From a bacterium (GTDB lineage: Bacteria > UBA10199 > 2-02-FULL-44-16 > JAAZCA01), in contig JAJZQH010000017.1 of the NCBI GenBank assembly GCA_021810905.1, forward strand, positions 1 through 42,804: a stretch of DNA of 42,804 bases. Reading direction: 5' to 3'. Numbering within the stretch: the first letter of the stretch is position 1; each line of letters starts with the position of its first letter. The notes below the pieces were generated by a model. The model saw nothing but the letters and a program-made list of their open reading frames with translations, was not told where the DNA came from and made no database searches. Of the stretch, positions 34,386-42,564 are shown piece after piece. The translations under genes were made by a program, and so were the position numbers.

Positions 34386-37100
34386 GTGACCGCCGAAAAA
34401 AAAACCCTCTATCTCATCGATGGCGCAAATTATGTCTTTCGCGCCTATTACGCGATCCGCGCTCTCTCCACTTCCCGCGGTTTTCCCACCAACGCGCTCT
34501 ACGGCTTTGCGCAGATGCTTTTGAAGCTCGTGAGGGAGGAGAAGCCCGACTATATGGCCGTGTGTCTGGATACGGTCGAGCCCACGTTCCGCGACGAGCT
34601 CTACGAGGATTACAAGGCGAACCGAAAGGAACCGCCGGACGATCTGGTCCAGCAGTTTCCCTATGTCGTCCCGCTCATCAAGGCGCTTGGCATCCCTGTT
34701 ATAGAAAAGCCGGGTTTTGAGGCCGACGACATCATCGGCACCCTCGCCGCGCGCCATGCGTCCGAAGGTCTGGATGTGGTACTCGTCTCCGGCGATAAGG
34801 ACCTCATGCAGCTGGTTGGTCCTAACGTCACCATCCTCGACGAGATGAAGGAAATCAGGGCAGGCAGGGCCGAGGTAGAGGCCAGGTTTGGAGTGGGGCC
34901 GGAAGGCGTCGTTGAGGTCCTGGCCCTCTCGGGAGACCAGTCGGATAATGTGCCTGGCATCCCTGGCATCGGTCCCAAGACTGCAATGAAACTCATCGCG
35001 GAGTATGGAAGTATCGATGAGGTCATAGCACATGCATCCGAGATAAAAGGTTCGGCAGGAAAGAAGATCGTTGAGCATGCGGAACTTGCAAGACTCTCAA
35101 AACGCCTGGTTACTATAGATACATCCGTTCCTGTAAACGTAGAGCTTAAGGATCTTGTGCTCCGTGGACCTGATAAAGATAAGGCGAGGGAGTTGTTCAA
35201 AGAACTTGAATTTTCGAAGCTTCTTGACGAACTCGCCCCTGAGAAATCACTCTCGTTTGAAAAGTATCGCCTCATAACCGAAGAAAAAGATTTAAAGAGC
35301 GTAATTAACTCAATAATAAATAAAAAGATATTGTCCATAGACCTCGAGACCACATCCCTGGATCAGATGCAGGCCCGGATCGTGGGGTTTGCGCTCGCGT
35401 GGGAACCTGGAATGGCTGCCTACGTCCCGGTCGGACATTTGACTTCGGGCTCTCTCAAGGCCGCGGGTAGCTCGGGCGAGCTCTTTGACATGCCAGGACA
35501 AGGCCAGTTGCCGAGGCGGGTCGTGGACGATCTGCTCAGGCCGATCCTCGCCGATCCGGAGATAAAAAAGATCGGCCAGAACCTAAACTATGACCTCACG
35601 ATCCTGCGGCGAGAGGGTTTTGTGGTGGAGGGGGTCGATTTTGACACCATGCTCGCCTCATATCTCCTGGACCCGGCGGGCAGCCACGGGCTCGATTCCA
35701 TGGCGAGCACGTATCTGGGGCACAGGACGATCCACTATGAGGATGTGACGGGCAAGGGCAAGGCACAGAAGAATTTCGCCGAGGTCGAGCTAGACGTGGC
35801 CAGGGACTACGCGTGCGAGGATGCTGATGCGGCCTTGAGGCTCGCGGCCCTGTTCCGGGACCGCATCGAGCAGGAGGGGCTTGCCGAACTCTTCTATAAG
35901 ATGGAGATGCCACTGCTTTCGGTGCTGGTGGATATGCAGCTGGCGGGAATCAAGGTCGACCGAGAGCAGCTTGCGGCCCTGGGCTCGGAGTTCGGCTCGG
36001 AGTTGGCAACGCTCGAAAAGCAGATCCACGCCATCGCCGGCATGGAGTTCAACATCAACTCCCCGAAACAGCTGCGCGAGGTGCTCTTCGACAGGCTCAA
36101 GCTCAAAAGCTCGCAGCGCACAAAGACCGGGCCCTCCACGAGTCAGGAGGTGCTCGAGGAGCTCGCCGCCCACCACGAGCTGCCGGCGCTGATCCTGCGG
36201 TGGCGCTCGCTCGGCAAGCTCAAGTCCACCTACATCGATGCGCTGACGAAGATCATGGATCCGGCGACGTCACGCATACATACGACCTTCAACCAGGCGA
36301 CCGCTGCAACGGGCCGGCTTTCTTCATCAGATCCGAATCTGCAGAATATTCCGATCAGGAGTGAGGAGGGTAGGCGGATACGCGAGGCATTTGTCGCCGA
36401 TGAGGGGAATCTACTCATATCCGCGGACTATTCGCAGATCGAGCTGCGCGTGCTGGCGCACATGTCCCGCGAACCCGCGCTTTTGGAGGCGTTCGGCCGC
36501 AACGAGGACGTGCACGCGCTCACGGCCTCCGGGATCTTCGGCGTGTCTATCGATAAGGTGAGCCGCGAGCAGCGCGCCATAGGCAAGACCGTGAACTTCG
36601 CCACCATCTACGGCCAGACCGCATACGGCCTCTCGCGGCAGCTCGGCATCAGCCCTGCGGAGGCTTCAGAGTACATCGACAACTATTTTCTCAAGTACCC
36701 CCGGGTCGCGGCGTATCGCGAGGAGGTGCTCGATCGCGCGCGCAGGGAGGGAAAGGTCACGACCCTCTTCGGACGGCGGCGGTTCTTCCCGGACATAGAG
36801 AGCGCAAACGGTCAGCTGCGCCAGCTCGTCGAGCGCATGGCCTTCAACACGGTCTTTCAGGGGACGGCCGCGGACATCATCAAGCGCGCGATGATAGTAG
36901 TGCACGAGGGGTTGCCCGACGTATCGTCGGGCGCCAGGCTCCTGCTGCAGGTTCATGATGAGCTCGTGGTCGAGGCGCCGGAAGGGGACGTAGAGAAGGT
37001 CGGATCGTTTGTGAAAAAAGAGATGGAAGCAGCAGCCTCGCTAGACGTTCCACTGCTCGTCGACGTAGGCAAAGCCCGCAACTGGGCAGAGGCACATTGA
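34386..37100 (+). CDS. polA: DNA polymerase I
   Basis: A 904-residue repair and replication polymerase with all three activities visible. The 5' nuclease (about 1-290) is followed by a 3'-5' exonuclease with DLETTS near residue 317, NLNYDL and the YACEDAD motif, so proofreading looks intact. The polymerase domain has motif A SADYSQIELR (near 679), motif B RAIGKTVNFATIYG and motif C QVHDELVVEAP. The start is GTG with AGGTG upstream. Bases about 35240-35340, at the junction of the 5' nuclease and exonuclease domains, are clearly more AT-rich than the rest. The gene converges on the metallopeptidase gene with a 21-bp gap and no visible terminator. Confidence 0.97.
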   Translation: MTAEKKTLYLIDGANYVFRAYYAIRALSTSRGFPTNALYGFAQMLLKLVREEKPDYMAVCLDTVEPTFRDELYEDYKANRKEPPDDLVQQFPYVVPLIKALGIPVIEKPGFEADDIIGTLAARHASEGLDVVLVSGDKDLMQLVGPNVTILDEMKEIRAGRAEVEARFGVGPEGVVEVLALSGDQSDNVPGIPGIGPKTAMKLIAEYGSIDEVIAHASEIKGSAGKKIVEHAELARLSKRLVTIDTSVPVNVELKDLVLRGPDKDKARELFKELEFSKLLDELAPEKSLSFEKYRLITEEKDLKSVINSIINKKILSIDLETTSLDQMQARIVGFALAWEPGMAAYVPVGHLTSGSLKAAGSSGELFDMPGQGQLPRRVVDDLLRPILADPEIKKIGQNLNYDLTILRREGFVVEGVDFDTMLASYLLDPAGSHGLDSMASTYLGHRTIHYEDVTGKGKAQKNFAEVELDVARDYACEDADAALRLAALFRDRIEQEGLAELFYKMEMPLLSVLVDMQLAGIKVDREQLAALGSEFGSELATLEKQIHAIAGMEFNINSPKQLREVLFDRLKLKSSQRTKTGPSTSQEVLEELAAHHELPALILRWRSLGKLKSTYIDALTKIMDPATSRIHTTFNQATAATGRLSSSDPNLQNIPIRSEEGRRIREAFVADEGNLLISADYSQIELRVLAHMSREPALLEAFGRNEDVHALTASGIFGVSIDKVSREQRAIGKTVNFATIYGQTAYGLSRQLGISPAEASEYIDNYFLKYPRVAAYREEVLDRARREGKVTTLFGRRRFFPDIESANGQLRQLVERMAFNTVFQGTAADIIKRAMIVVHEGLPDVSSGARLLLQVHDELVVEAPEGDVEKVGSFVKKEMEAAASLDVPLLVDVGKARNWAEAH

Positions 37101-37121
37101 AGAAGCCGAGCGACGAACCTG

Positions 37122-38486
37122 CTAATATGGCGAGATGAAGGGTCCTGCAAAGTCCGGGAAGCTATTGGCCAATGCATCGCCACCTTGGTCAAGATAGCAT
37201 GCGGCGGCTTCAATCCAGGTATCGGTGTGGAGGGAACAGGGAACTGGATCGCTCTCAGGTCGGGCAGATATGGCATCGCGATCCTGGGACATCACGTATC
37301 GATACTCTGCTTCGGTGATAAAATTCCCTTGAGCGAGGAGCTCGATTTTTTGAGCGAAAATTGGCGATCTCTCGACGAAGCTGCGTACTTCGTTCGGATA
37401 TTTTCGAATGCAAGATATTGTAAGAAAAATATCTTGCGATGGACTCATCGTTGCCCAGCTGTGCACCAATCCTGCTGCGTCCAGTTCTGAATCGGTCACC
37501 CGCGTTTTTTCCGGGTCGATCCTGCCATAAACATCTCCGGCAACAGCCTGCCATTCTGTAATGAATTTCGCGTTGGCCTCAGGATCCGTCACCTGTTCGT
37601 ACTGCTCTTTGCTGATATAATGTTCATCCTTGAGCCACGACAACTTGTCGCATATGATCTTGGACTTCGATGCAAGAAATCTCACGTATCCAGGACACGT
37701 ATAGACTTCAGCAGTGAGTTCGGAAATATCTTCTTCCGGGCTTTTCAACGAATATTCAGATACCACGCCTCGTTTGGTCAGCCATTCAAGCAACGCTTCA
37801 CTTCCAACATCTACGTTGTCCAATTTCTTACCGAGATAGATATCTCCAGCCATATCTTTCCATCGTTTTATGCTCGAGGAAGAAATTCGACCGGTGTGGG
37901 TATGTGCAGCTTCATGAAAGAATGTAATGTCGAATTCAAGGTCACCACGAAAGATTTTTATCCAGCCGAAAAGGGAATCGGCTCGACCTACAGCATCAGG
38001 ATTGTCGTTCAAGTGAGAACCGCGCAGATCGATGAGATTGATGCGGTCTGCAAGTTCAGGGGTGAGCTCTTTGAAGAGGCTTTGAGCCCATGCCAGGCGC
38101 CACGTCTGCATGTCCTGTGATTCCGATCTTGGAATGGCTTCAACTGCGGTGTCGGAAGCGAATACGGAAACAGATGCTGGGCGATCAATATCCCGGAAGA
38201 GATCGTTGACGCGGATGTTGTCCGACGCCTCATAGCCAGCGATGACATGATTGCCATCGCGGATGATCTCTATTTCCTCGAGAGAATCTATCGCAGGATC
38301 AATGTCTGAACGAGTGGAGTGATTCACGATGACAGCCTTCCCTACCTCATTATTGTAGAGACAGAGTGGGCTATCAGGTAGAGACGTACATGCAGAGCCA
38401 TATTCGTATCTCTCGCCGGTCAGCTCCTCGACGAGCTCTTGTTGCTCCGGCGTAAGGCGCTTCATATAAGAGATATCTCGCACCAT
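37122..38486 (-). CDS. Putative HExxH zinc metallopeptidase-like protein with internal duplication
   Basis: A 454-residue protein of no family I can name. The motif FFHEAAHTHTG (HEAAH, 191-195) followed by EDISELTAE (Glu256 and Glu260) fits the two His and one Glu zinc ligands of a gluzincin peptidase. Residues 209-299 and 312-398 are two copies of one unit (W..xAGD(I/V)Y, G(V/L)V, SP..DI, P..VR, (Y/F)I(S/T)..(Q/E)Y). The second copy has lost the glutamates. No signal peptide or membrane segment is seen, so it may act in the cytoplasm. The start is uncertain: ATG 38486 or 38465, neither with a good ribosome site. GC is lower than in polA and the FHA gene beside it, suggesting transfer. Confidence 0.75.
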   Translation of the reverse strand: MVRDISYMKRLTPEQQELVEELTGERYEYGSACTSLPDSPLCLYNNEVGKAVIVNHSTRSDIDPAIDSLEEIEIIRDGNHVIAGYEASDNIRVNDLFRDIDRPASVSVFASDTAVEAIPRSESQDMQTWRLAWAQSLFKELTPELADRINLIDLRGSHLNDNPDAVGRADSLFGWIKIFRGDLEFDITFFHEAAHTHTGRISSSSIKRWKDMAGDIYLGKKLDNVDVGSEALLEWLTKRGVVSEYSLKSPEEDISELTAEVYTCPGYVRFLASKSKIICDKLSWLKDEHYISKEQYEQVTDPEANAKFITEWQAVAGDVYGRIDPEKTRVTDSELDAAGLVHSWATMSPSQDIFLTISCIRKYPNEVRSFVERSPIFAQKIELLAQGNFITEAEYRYVMSQDRDAISARPESDPVPCSLHTDTWIEAAACYLDQGGDALANSFPDFAGPFISPY

Positions 38487-38637
38487 AAGAGGTCATCTCT
38501 ATTATCGGCAGGAGAGGGGGCAAAGTTGCGTGTGAAATGTTGATTTACGTAAAAGAGCGATTTTAAAAAATTAATACATTTCAACTGGTTGGAGTAAGAT
38601 CATCGTGGGTGCCGGCGACAGGCATAACGAAGCAAAG

Positions 38638-38661
38638 AAAAAGGCAGAGAGTGCCTCTGCC
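38638..38661 (-). terminator. Rho-independent terminator of the FHA gene
   Basis: Read on the minus strand, a 7-bp perfect stem (GGCAGAG with CTCTGCC, 38643-38649 and 38655-38661) closes a 5-nt loop and is followed by five U residues (38638-38642). It lies about 50 nt past the stop of the FHA gene. Confidence 0.75.
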
Positions 38662-38669
38662 CTTTCACG

Positions 38670-38706
38670 CGTTGCTGGCTTTGCTTGCGTTTCTCGCCTT
38701 GCTGGC
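38670..38706. repeat. Periodic 9-nt repeat arm (element 6)
   Basis: Units CGTTGCTGG, CTTTGCTTG, CGTTTCTCG and CCTTGCTGG start at 38670, 38679, 38688 and 38697, an exact 9-nt period with the same consensus as the right arm of element 3. A partial complementary arm (CGAAGCAAAG) lies near 38627-38637, beyond the terminator hairpin, which then forms the loop. It is immediately downstream of the FHA gene stop. Confidence 0.75.
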
Positions 38707-38710
38707 GGGT

Positions 38711-39706
38711 TTACACCTGGAACTGCATGATGCAGTCGCCCACGCGGATCTCGTCGCCGTTTGAGAGTACGTGTTCCTCAACCCGCTGGCCGTTGACGTA
38801 CGTGCCGTTCGAGCTGTTGAGATCTATCATTACATATTCGCTTCCCTGTTGCTGAATCTGGGCGTGCTGGCGCGATACCTTGGCATCCCTGATAGTGATC
38901 GTGTTGGAATCGGCGCGGCCCAGCGATATGGTGCCCTTGAGAGAATACGCGGCCCCTGCATCGTCGCCGTTGATGATGACCACGCGGCCGCGCCGCACTG
39001 CCGGTTCCGGCTCCGCCTGGACGGCGCCCTCAGGCCCCTTTGCCGTGGCGCTCTCTTCAATGGACGGCATCGTGTGGTCGACATCCGTGGTGCCGAAATA
39101 ATCAGGACCGCCCTGCTCGATGACGTAACCCGCGGCATCCGTGAGAGGCTCTGCTTCATGCGGCGCCGGTGCGAAGCCCGACGGCTCGGCGATTTCCGAG
39201 ATCTCTTCCTTTTCCGGCTGTTTTTCCTGGGGTGCGAAGAGCCCGGGTTCGTCCTTGTAGATCGCTTCGTAGCGGTGGATGTTACTGTTTACCGCGGAGA
39301 GGACCGTTTCGAATTTGCTGATTTTCTCCTGCTCGCCGCGGGCCTGGTTCTGGTACTCTTCCTCATTGAATTCGCCGAGCGTGTGCCGGAATTTTATCTC
39401 CTCCAGCGTCTGCCTGTGCTTATCAAGGTCGGTTACGATCTTTGCGCGGGTTTCGTGCAGCTTGCCGAGTTCCTCGTCAACCTCGGTCTTTTTCTTGAGG
39501 ACCGCCTCCGTGACGACCTTGAGACGCGCCTTGTAATCCGTGCGCACGCGATCGTAGACGGAGGGTGAGACCTGGCTCTTGTTCTCTTCGATCTTCGCCA
39601 GGCGGTCGCGGATTACGCGCCATTCTTCCTTGGATTGTGTAGCTTCATCGAGCAACGTCTGATTTATCGGGAAATCGATTACCGCTTCAGTGTTTGTGTC
39701 GTCCAT
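38711..39706 (-). CDS. FHA-domain protein with N-terminal coiled coil
   Basis: A 331-residue protein. The first 150 or so residues are highly charged and helical (coiled coil). A Pro/Glu-rich linker follows, and a C-terminal forkhead-associated domain (about 240-331) has the conserved GRADSN, SRQHAQI and NSSNGTYVNG motifs that bind phosphothreonine peptides. There is no signal or membrane segment. ATG 39706 is chosen because GGAGG (complement of 39715-39719) lies 8 nt upstream; two earlier in-frame ATGs at 39727 and 39730 lie upstream of that site. It probably acts as a reader or scaffold in Ser/Thr kinase signalling, but no kinase of that type is in the window. A terminator follows. Confidence 0.9.
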   Translation of the reverse strand: MDDTNTEAVIDFPINQTLLDEATQSKEEWRVIRDRLAKIEENKSQVSPSVYDRVRTDYKARLKVVTEAVLKKKTEVDEELGKLHETRAKIVTDLDKHRQTLEEIKFRHTLGEFNEEEYQNQARGEQEKISKFETVLSAVNSNIHRYEAIYKDEPGLFAPQEKQPEKEEISEIAEPSGFAPAPHEAEPLTDAAGYVIEQGGPDYFGTTDVDHTMPSIEESATAKGPEGAVQAEPEPAVRRGRVVIINGDDAGAAYSLKGTISLGRADSNTITIRDAKVSRQHAQIQQQGSEYVMIDLNSSNGTYVNGQRVEEHVLSNGDEIRVGDCIMQFQV

Positions 39707-39826
39707 GCCCGAATCCTCCAGTTTCATCAAAAATGTCGGAAAAAAGTCGGCGAATCCTAGAGGAGCAGGCGCCCACGGTCAACAGAAAATACGAGGTTCG
39801 GAGCTAACGCCACCGGGAGGCTCCGT

Positions 39827-39938
39827 GCCACAAAGTACGCGGATCACTCCGCCCTCCCGGCGAATGAGTCGACACGGAGTAAAACCAAGATGATCAGGCT
39901 AACGTCGGGACACTTGCCTGTGCGTTCCCGTTCATTCG
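39827..39938. repeat. Dispersed intergenic repeat, copy A
   Basis: It shares a series of blocks in the same order and orientation with 42658-42767: GCCACARAGTACGCG, CTCCG, CGGCGAAYGAGTCGACAC, GGCTAACGTYGGGRCAC and GCGTTCCCGTTCRTT. The blocks between them have diverged. No coding potential or transposase accompanies it. Confidence 0.75.
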
Positions 39939-40053
39939 GCGGTAGGGCGGGATAATCCGCTTGCTATGTACCACTCCGCTGGTTGTCGCCATGTGATAAC
40001 GCGTTGTTCATTTACATTGCGCAGTGTGCTTTTCTTGGTGGAAGAGTTGTCTG

Positions 40054-40080
40054 TTGCAGTCGGGCGATGTTTTTTATACT
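40054..40080 (+). promoter_or_regulatory. Weak candidate promoter for deoC
   Basis: TTGCAG (40054-40059) and TATACT (40075-40080) lie 26 nt before the deoC start. The -10 box is good, but the 15-nt spacing is shorter than the usual 16-18 nt. Confidence 0.3.
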
Positions 40081-40105
40081 TTTACGCGATCCGGAGGAGG
40101 GAATC

Positions 40106-40750
40106 ATGGAACTTGCGAAATATATCGACCACACGGCGCTCAAGCCCGAGACTACGCCTGCCGACGTGGAGCAGCTCTGCAAAGAGGCTCTGGAGTATCG
40201 CTTTGCCGCGGTCTGCGTGAATCCCGTGTATGTGCCGCTGGCAGCCCGCATGCTCAAGGAGAGCGGCGTGCTTACCGCCACGGTGGTCGGCTTTCCGCTC
40301 GGGGCCTCGGCCTCCGAGATCAAGGCGCACGAGGCGGCATATGCGATAGAGCAGGGCGCAGGCGAGATCGACATGGTCATGGCGATAGGCCTCTTCAAGG
40401 GCGGCGACCGTGCCGCCGTCGGTAGGGACATAGCAGCCGTTGTGAAGGCTGCAGGAAATCATCCAGTGAAGGTCATCATCGAGACGTGTTTTCTCGGGAG
40501 GGACGAGATCGTTGAAGTATGCAGGATCGCGGCTAACAACGGGGCGGCGTTCGTCAAGACTTCCACCGGCTTCGGCCCCAGGGGCGCCTCCGTCGAAGAC
40601 GTTATCGCAATGAAAGAGGCGGTTGGGGGGCGATGCCATATCAAGGCTAGCGGCGGCATACGCACGCGAGAGCAGGCGCTCGCCATGATCGCCGCGGGGG
40701 CCACGCGCATCGGCACATCGGCAGGGGTCAGCATTGTAAAGGGAGCGTGA
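40106..40750 (+). CDS. deoC: Deoxyribose-phosphate aldolase
   Basis: Cleaves 2-deoxyribose 5-phosphate to glyceraldehyde 3-phosphate and acetaldehyde in deoxynucleoside breakdown. It has 214 residues, the usual length. The Schiff-base lysine (FVKTSTGF), the second lysine (IKASGGIR) and the acid Asp in EIDMVM are all present. ATG 40106 has a strong GGAGGAGGG 5-13 nt upstream; the open frame further upstream is intergenic. The stop codon (40748-40750) lies inside the first unit of repeat element 5. The next gene, a nucleoside phosphorylase, acts in the same pathway. Confidence 0.95.
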   Translation: MELAKYIDHTALKPETTPADVEQLCKEALEYRFAAVCVNPVYVPLAARMLKESGVLTATVVGFPLGASASEIKAHEAAYAIEQGAGEIDMVMAIGLFKGGDRAAVGRDIAAVVKAAGNHPVKVIIETCFLGRDEIVEVCRIAANNGAAFVKTSTGFGPRGASVEDVIAMKEAVGGRCHIKASGGIRTREQALAMIAAGATRIGTSAGVSIVKGA

Positions 40751-40825
40751 ATCGTGAATCGTGGTTCGTGGTTCGTAAAAACCTGAGGGTGTTACGATAC
40801 ACGATTCACGAATCACGAATCACGA
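40746..40825. repeat. Periodic-arm hairpin element 5 (7-nt units)
   Basis: The left arm is CGTGAAT at 40746 and 40753, then CGTGGTT at 40760 and 40767, an exact 7-nt period. The right arm, 40801-40825, read on the other strand gives CGTGATT, CGTGATT, CGTGAAT and CGTGTAT. The loop is about 25 nt. The element begins inside the last codons of deoC and ends 9 nt before the next gene. Confidence 0.87.
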
Positions 40826-40834
40826 AACTTCTGA

Positions 40835-41671
40835 ATGGATATCACAAAATACTTCCAGTTCGTTGACGAGGCGGCTGTATGGCTTCGCGGCCGCATATCG
40901 ATTTCACCGCGCGTCATCGTCGTTCTCTCCGCAGGGCTGGACGGATTCCTCAAGGCGATAGAACAACCGGTGAAAATCGCTTCGAGCGATATCCCTCATT
41001 TTCCGCGCTCCAGGACGGAGGGGCATGCCGGGGTCCTCACGTTCGGCAACGTGAAGGGCGTTCCGGTCGCGGCGCTTGCAGGCAGGTTCCACTATTACGA
41101 GGGGCATGCGGCATCCGATGTGATCTTTCCGTATTTCGCGCTTGCCGCACTCGGCGCCGAGGCTCTCGTCGCCACCAACGCGGCAGGCGGCATCAACAAG
41201 TCCTTCCAGCCCGGCGAACTGATGCTCGTCACGGATCATATCAATATGATGGGCATGAACCCTCTCGTGGGTCTTGCGGTACAGCGCGCTGAGAATCAAT
41301 TCACGGACATGACGAATGCGTACGACAAAAGGCTGCGCGAGCAGGCTGCCGCAGTTGCAAAGGGGCTTGGCATAAATCTCAGGGAAGGCGTCTATCTGGC
41401 GGTTTCAGGTCCGAGCTACGAGACGAAGTCGGAGATCCGCGCATTCAGGGCGATGGGCGCAGACGCAGTTGGGATGTCGACCGTGCCTGAGGTGATAGCG
41501 GCGAACTTCCTGGGTCTCAAGGTGCTCTGCTTTTCATGCATCGCTAACGCGGCGGCGGATCTGCACGAAGGGGCCATCTCCCACGCCGAGGTGCTGGAAG
41601 CGATGAAGAATCTATCGCCGAAAGTCGTGAGCCTGCTCGAGGGTGTCGTTGGAGAGATAGGGTCGAGATGA
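40835..41671 (+). CDS. Purine nucleoside phosphorylase, trimeric PNP family
   Basis: Phosphorolysis of purine nucleosides to base and (deoxy)ribose 1-phosphate. The 278-residue protein aligns along its length with the trimeric family: GRFHYYEG, ATNAAGGIN, GPSYE, MSTVPEV and the Asn of CIAN are kept. The N-terminal phosphate loop, normally GSGLGG, reads SAGLDG (32-37), so the serine that contacts phosphate (Ser33 in the human enzyme) is Ala33. The residue before the base-binding Asn is Ala instead of Thr. It may have altered kinetics or substrate. No ribosome site is visible, and the repeat element immediately precedes the start. The stop overlaps the next gene by 4 nt. Confidence 0.88.
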   Translation: MDITKYFQFVDEAAVWLRGRISISPRVIVVLSAGLDGFLKAIEQPVKIASSDIPHFPRSRTEGHAGVLTFGNVKGVPVAALAGRFHYYEGHAASDVIFPYFALAALGAEALVATNAAGGINKSFQPGELMLVTDHINMMGMNPLVGLAVQRAENQFTDMTNAYDKRLREQAAAVAKGLGINLREGVYLAVSGPSYETKSEIRAFRAMGADAVGMSTVPEVIAANFLGLKVLCFSCIANAAADLHEGAISHAEVLEAMKNLSPKVVSLLEGVVGEIGSR

Positions 41672-42564
41672 AGATAGTCATCGGAACGCGCAAGTCGCAG
41701 ATCCCGCTGATACAGTCGCGGAGCGTGGCGCAGCTGCTTTCGCAGGCTGGGGCGGACGTCGAGATCCGGCCGATCGAGACGGTGGGAGACACTCTCGACG
41801 TTGCGCTCGAGGATCGCGGCGGTTCTAGCGTATTCGTGAGGGAGATCGACGAGTCGCTCATTAAAGGGGAGATCGACGTCGCCATTCACGACATGAAAGA
41901 CGTAGCCGTGACGCTGCCGGAGGGAGTAGCCATTGCCGCAGTGCCGGAACGCGTCGATCCACGTGAGGCGTTTGTATCCACGCAAAGCCGCAAACTGTCG
42001 TCACTTGCAAAGGGCTCCCGCATTGGCGTTTCCGGGCCGTGCCGTGCGGTACAGCTGGCGCGCCTGAGGCCGGACGCGGAGATCGTATTTCTATCGGGCG
42101 ACGTCGAGGCAAGGCTGCGCGCCCTCTCCGCCGGAGAGATCGATGCGATAGTCATGTCTGCGGCAGGGCCGCTGCGCATAGGCGTGCCCAAGGTGATCGC
42201 GGAGTATCTGCCGGTGGAGAAGATCGTCCCGAGGGCGGGACAGGGTGCGCTCGCGGTTGAGGTGCGCTCCGAAGCGCGTGAGCTGGTTGCGTTCGTTAAG
42301 AAGGCCTGCCACCACCGCGCATCCGGCGTTACCGTCCTGGCCGAGCGCGCTTTCGTGCGCGCTCTCTCCGCCATGCACGGCGCAATCATAGCGGCAAATG
42401 CGGATATCAAACCTTCTGGTCTTTTGCTGACGGGGCTTATCGCCTCTGAAGACTGGACTATGTTCGCAGTGGAGCGCGAAAGCGGCCCGCTGGAAGCGGC
42501 TTCGTCCGCAGGCACAAAACTCGCCGAGAAGATGGTCTCTCATCTCCAAAAGAAAGCACAGTAG
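41668..42564 (+). CDS. HemC-like protein lacking the dipyrromethane-cofactor cysteine
   Basis: A 298-residue protein that aligns without gaps around the key regions with hydroxymethylbilane synthase (porphobilinogen deaminase). GTRKS, HDMKD (Lys77 and Asp78), AGQGALAVE and AERAF are recognisable. The cysteine that carries the dipyrromethane cofactor (GGCQ in E. coli) is His237 (AMHG). Two cofactor- or substrate-binding arginines are also replaced: SSLRR reads SGPCR (Cys125) and LRGN reads LSGD (Ser143). The catalytic Asp is kept. It is probably a paralogue with another role, or a very divergent enzyme. ATG overlaps the PNP stop by 4 nt, so the two are translationally coupled, in an operon with deoC. 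Confidence 0.82.
   Translation: MKIVIGTRKSQIPLIQSRSVAQLLSQAGADVEIRPIETVGDTLDVALEDRGGSSVFVREIDESLIKGEIDVAIHDMKDVAVTLPEGVAIAAVPERVDPREAFVSTQSRKLSSLAKGSRIGVSGPCRAVQLARLRPDAEIVFLSGDVEARLRALSAGEIDAIVMSAAGPLRIGVPKVIAEYLPVEKIVPRAGQGALAVEVRSEARELVAFVKKACHHRASGVTVLAERAFVRALSAMHGAIIAANADIKPSGLLLTGLIASEDWTMFAVERESGPLEAASSAGTKLAEKMVSHLQKKAQ

Larger units (their letters stand above)
39707..40105. other. 399-bp intergenic region upstream of the FHA and deoC genes
   Basis: It contains the ribosome site of the FHA gene, a roughly 112-bp dispersed repeat (39827-39938) with an inner inverted repeat (CCGGGAGG at 39813-39820 with CCTCCCGG at 39853-39860), and a weak promoter-like pair before deoC. No open frame in it looks like a gene: the frame running into deoC from 39983 has no ribosome site and no family similarity. 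Confidence 0.6.

Noticed and set aside
39983-40105. Longer deoC start
   Set aside because: ATG 40106 has a strong GGAGGAGGG site and begins the conserved family N-terminus.
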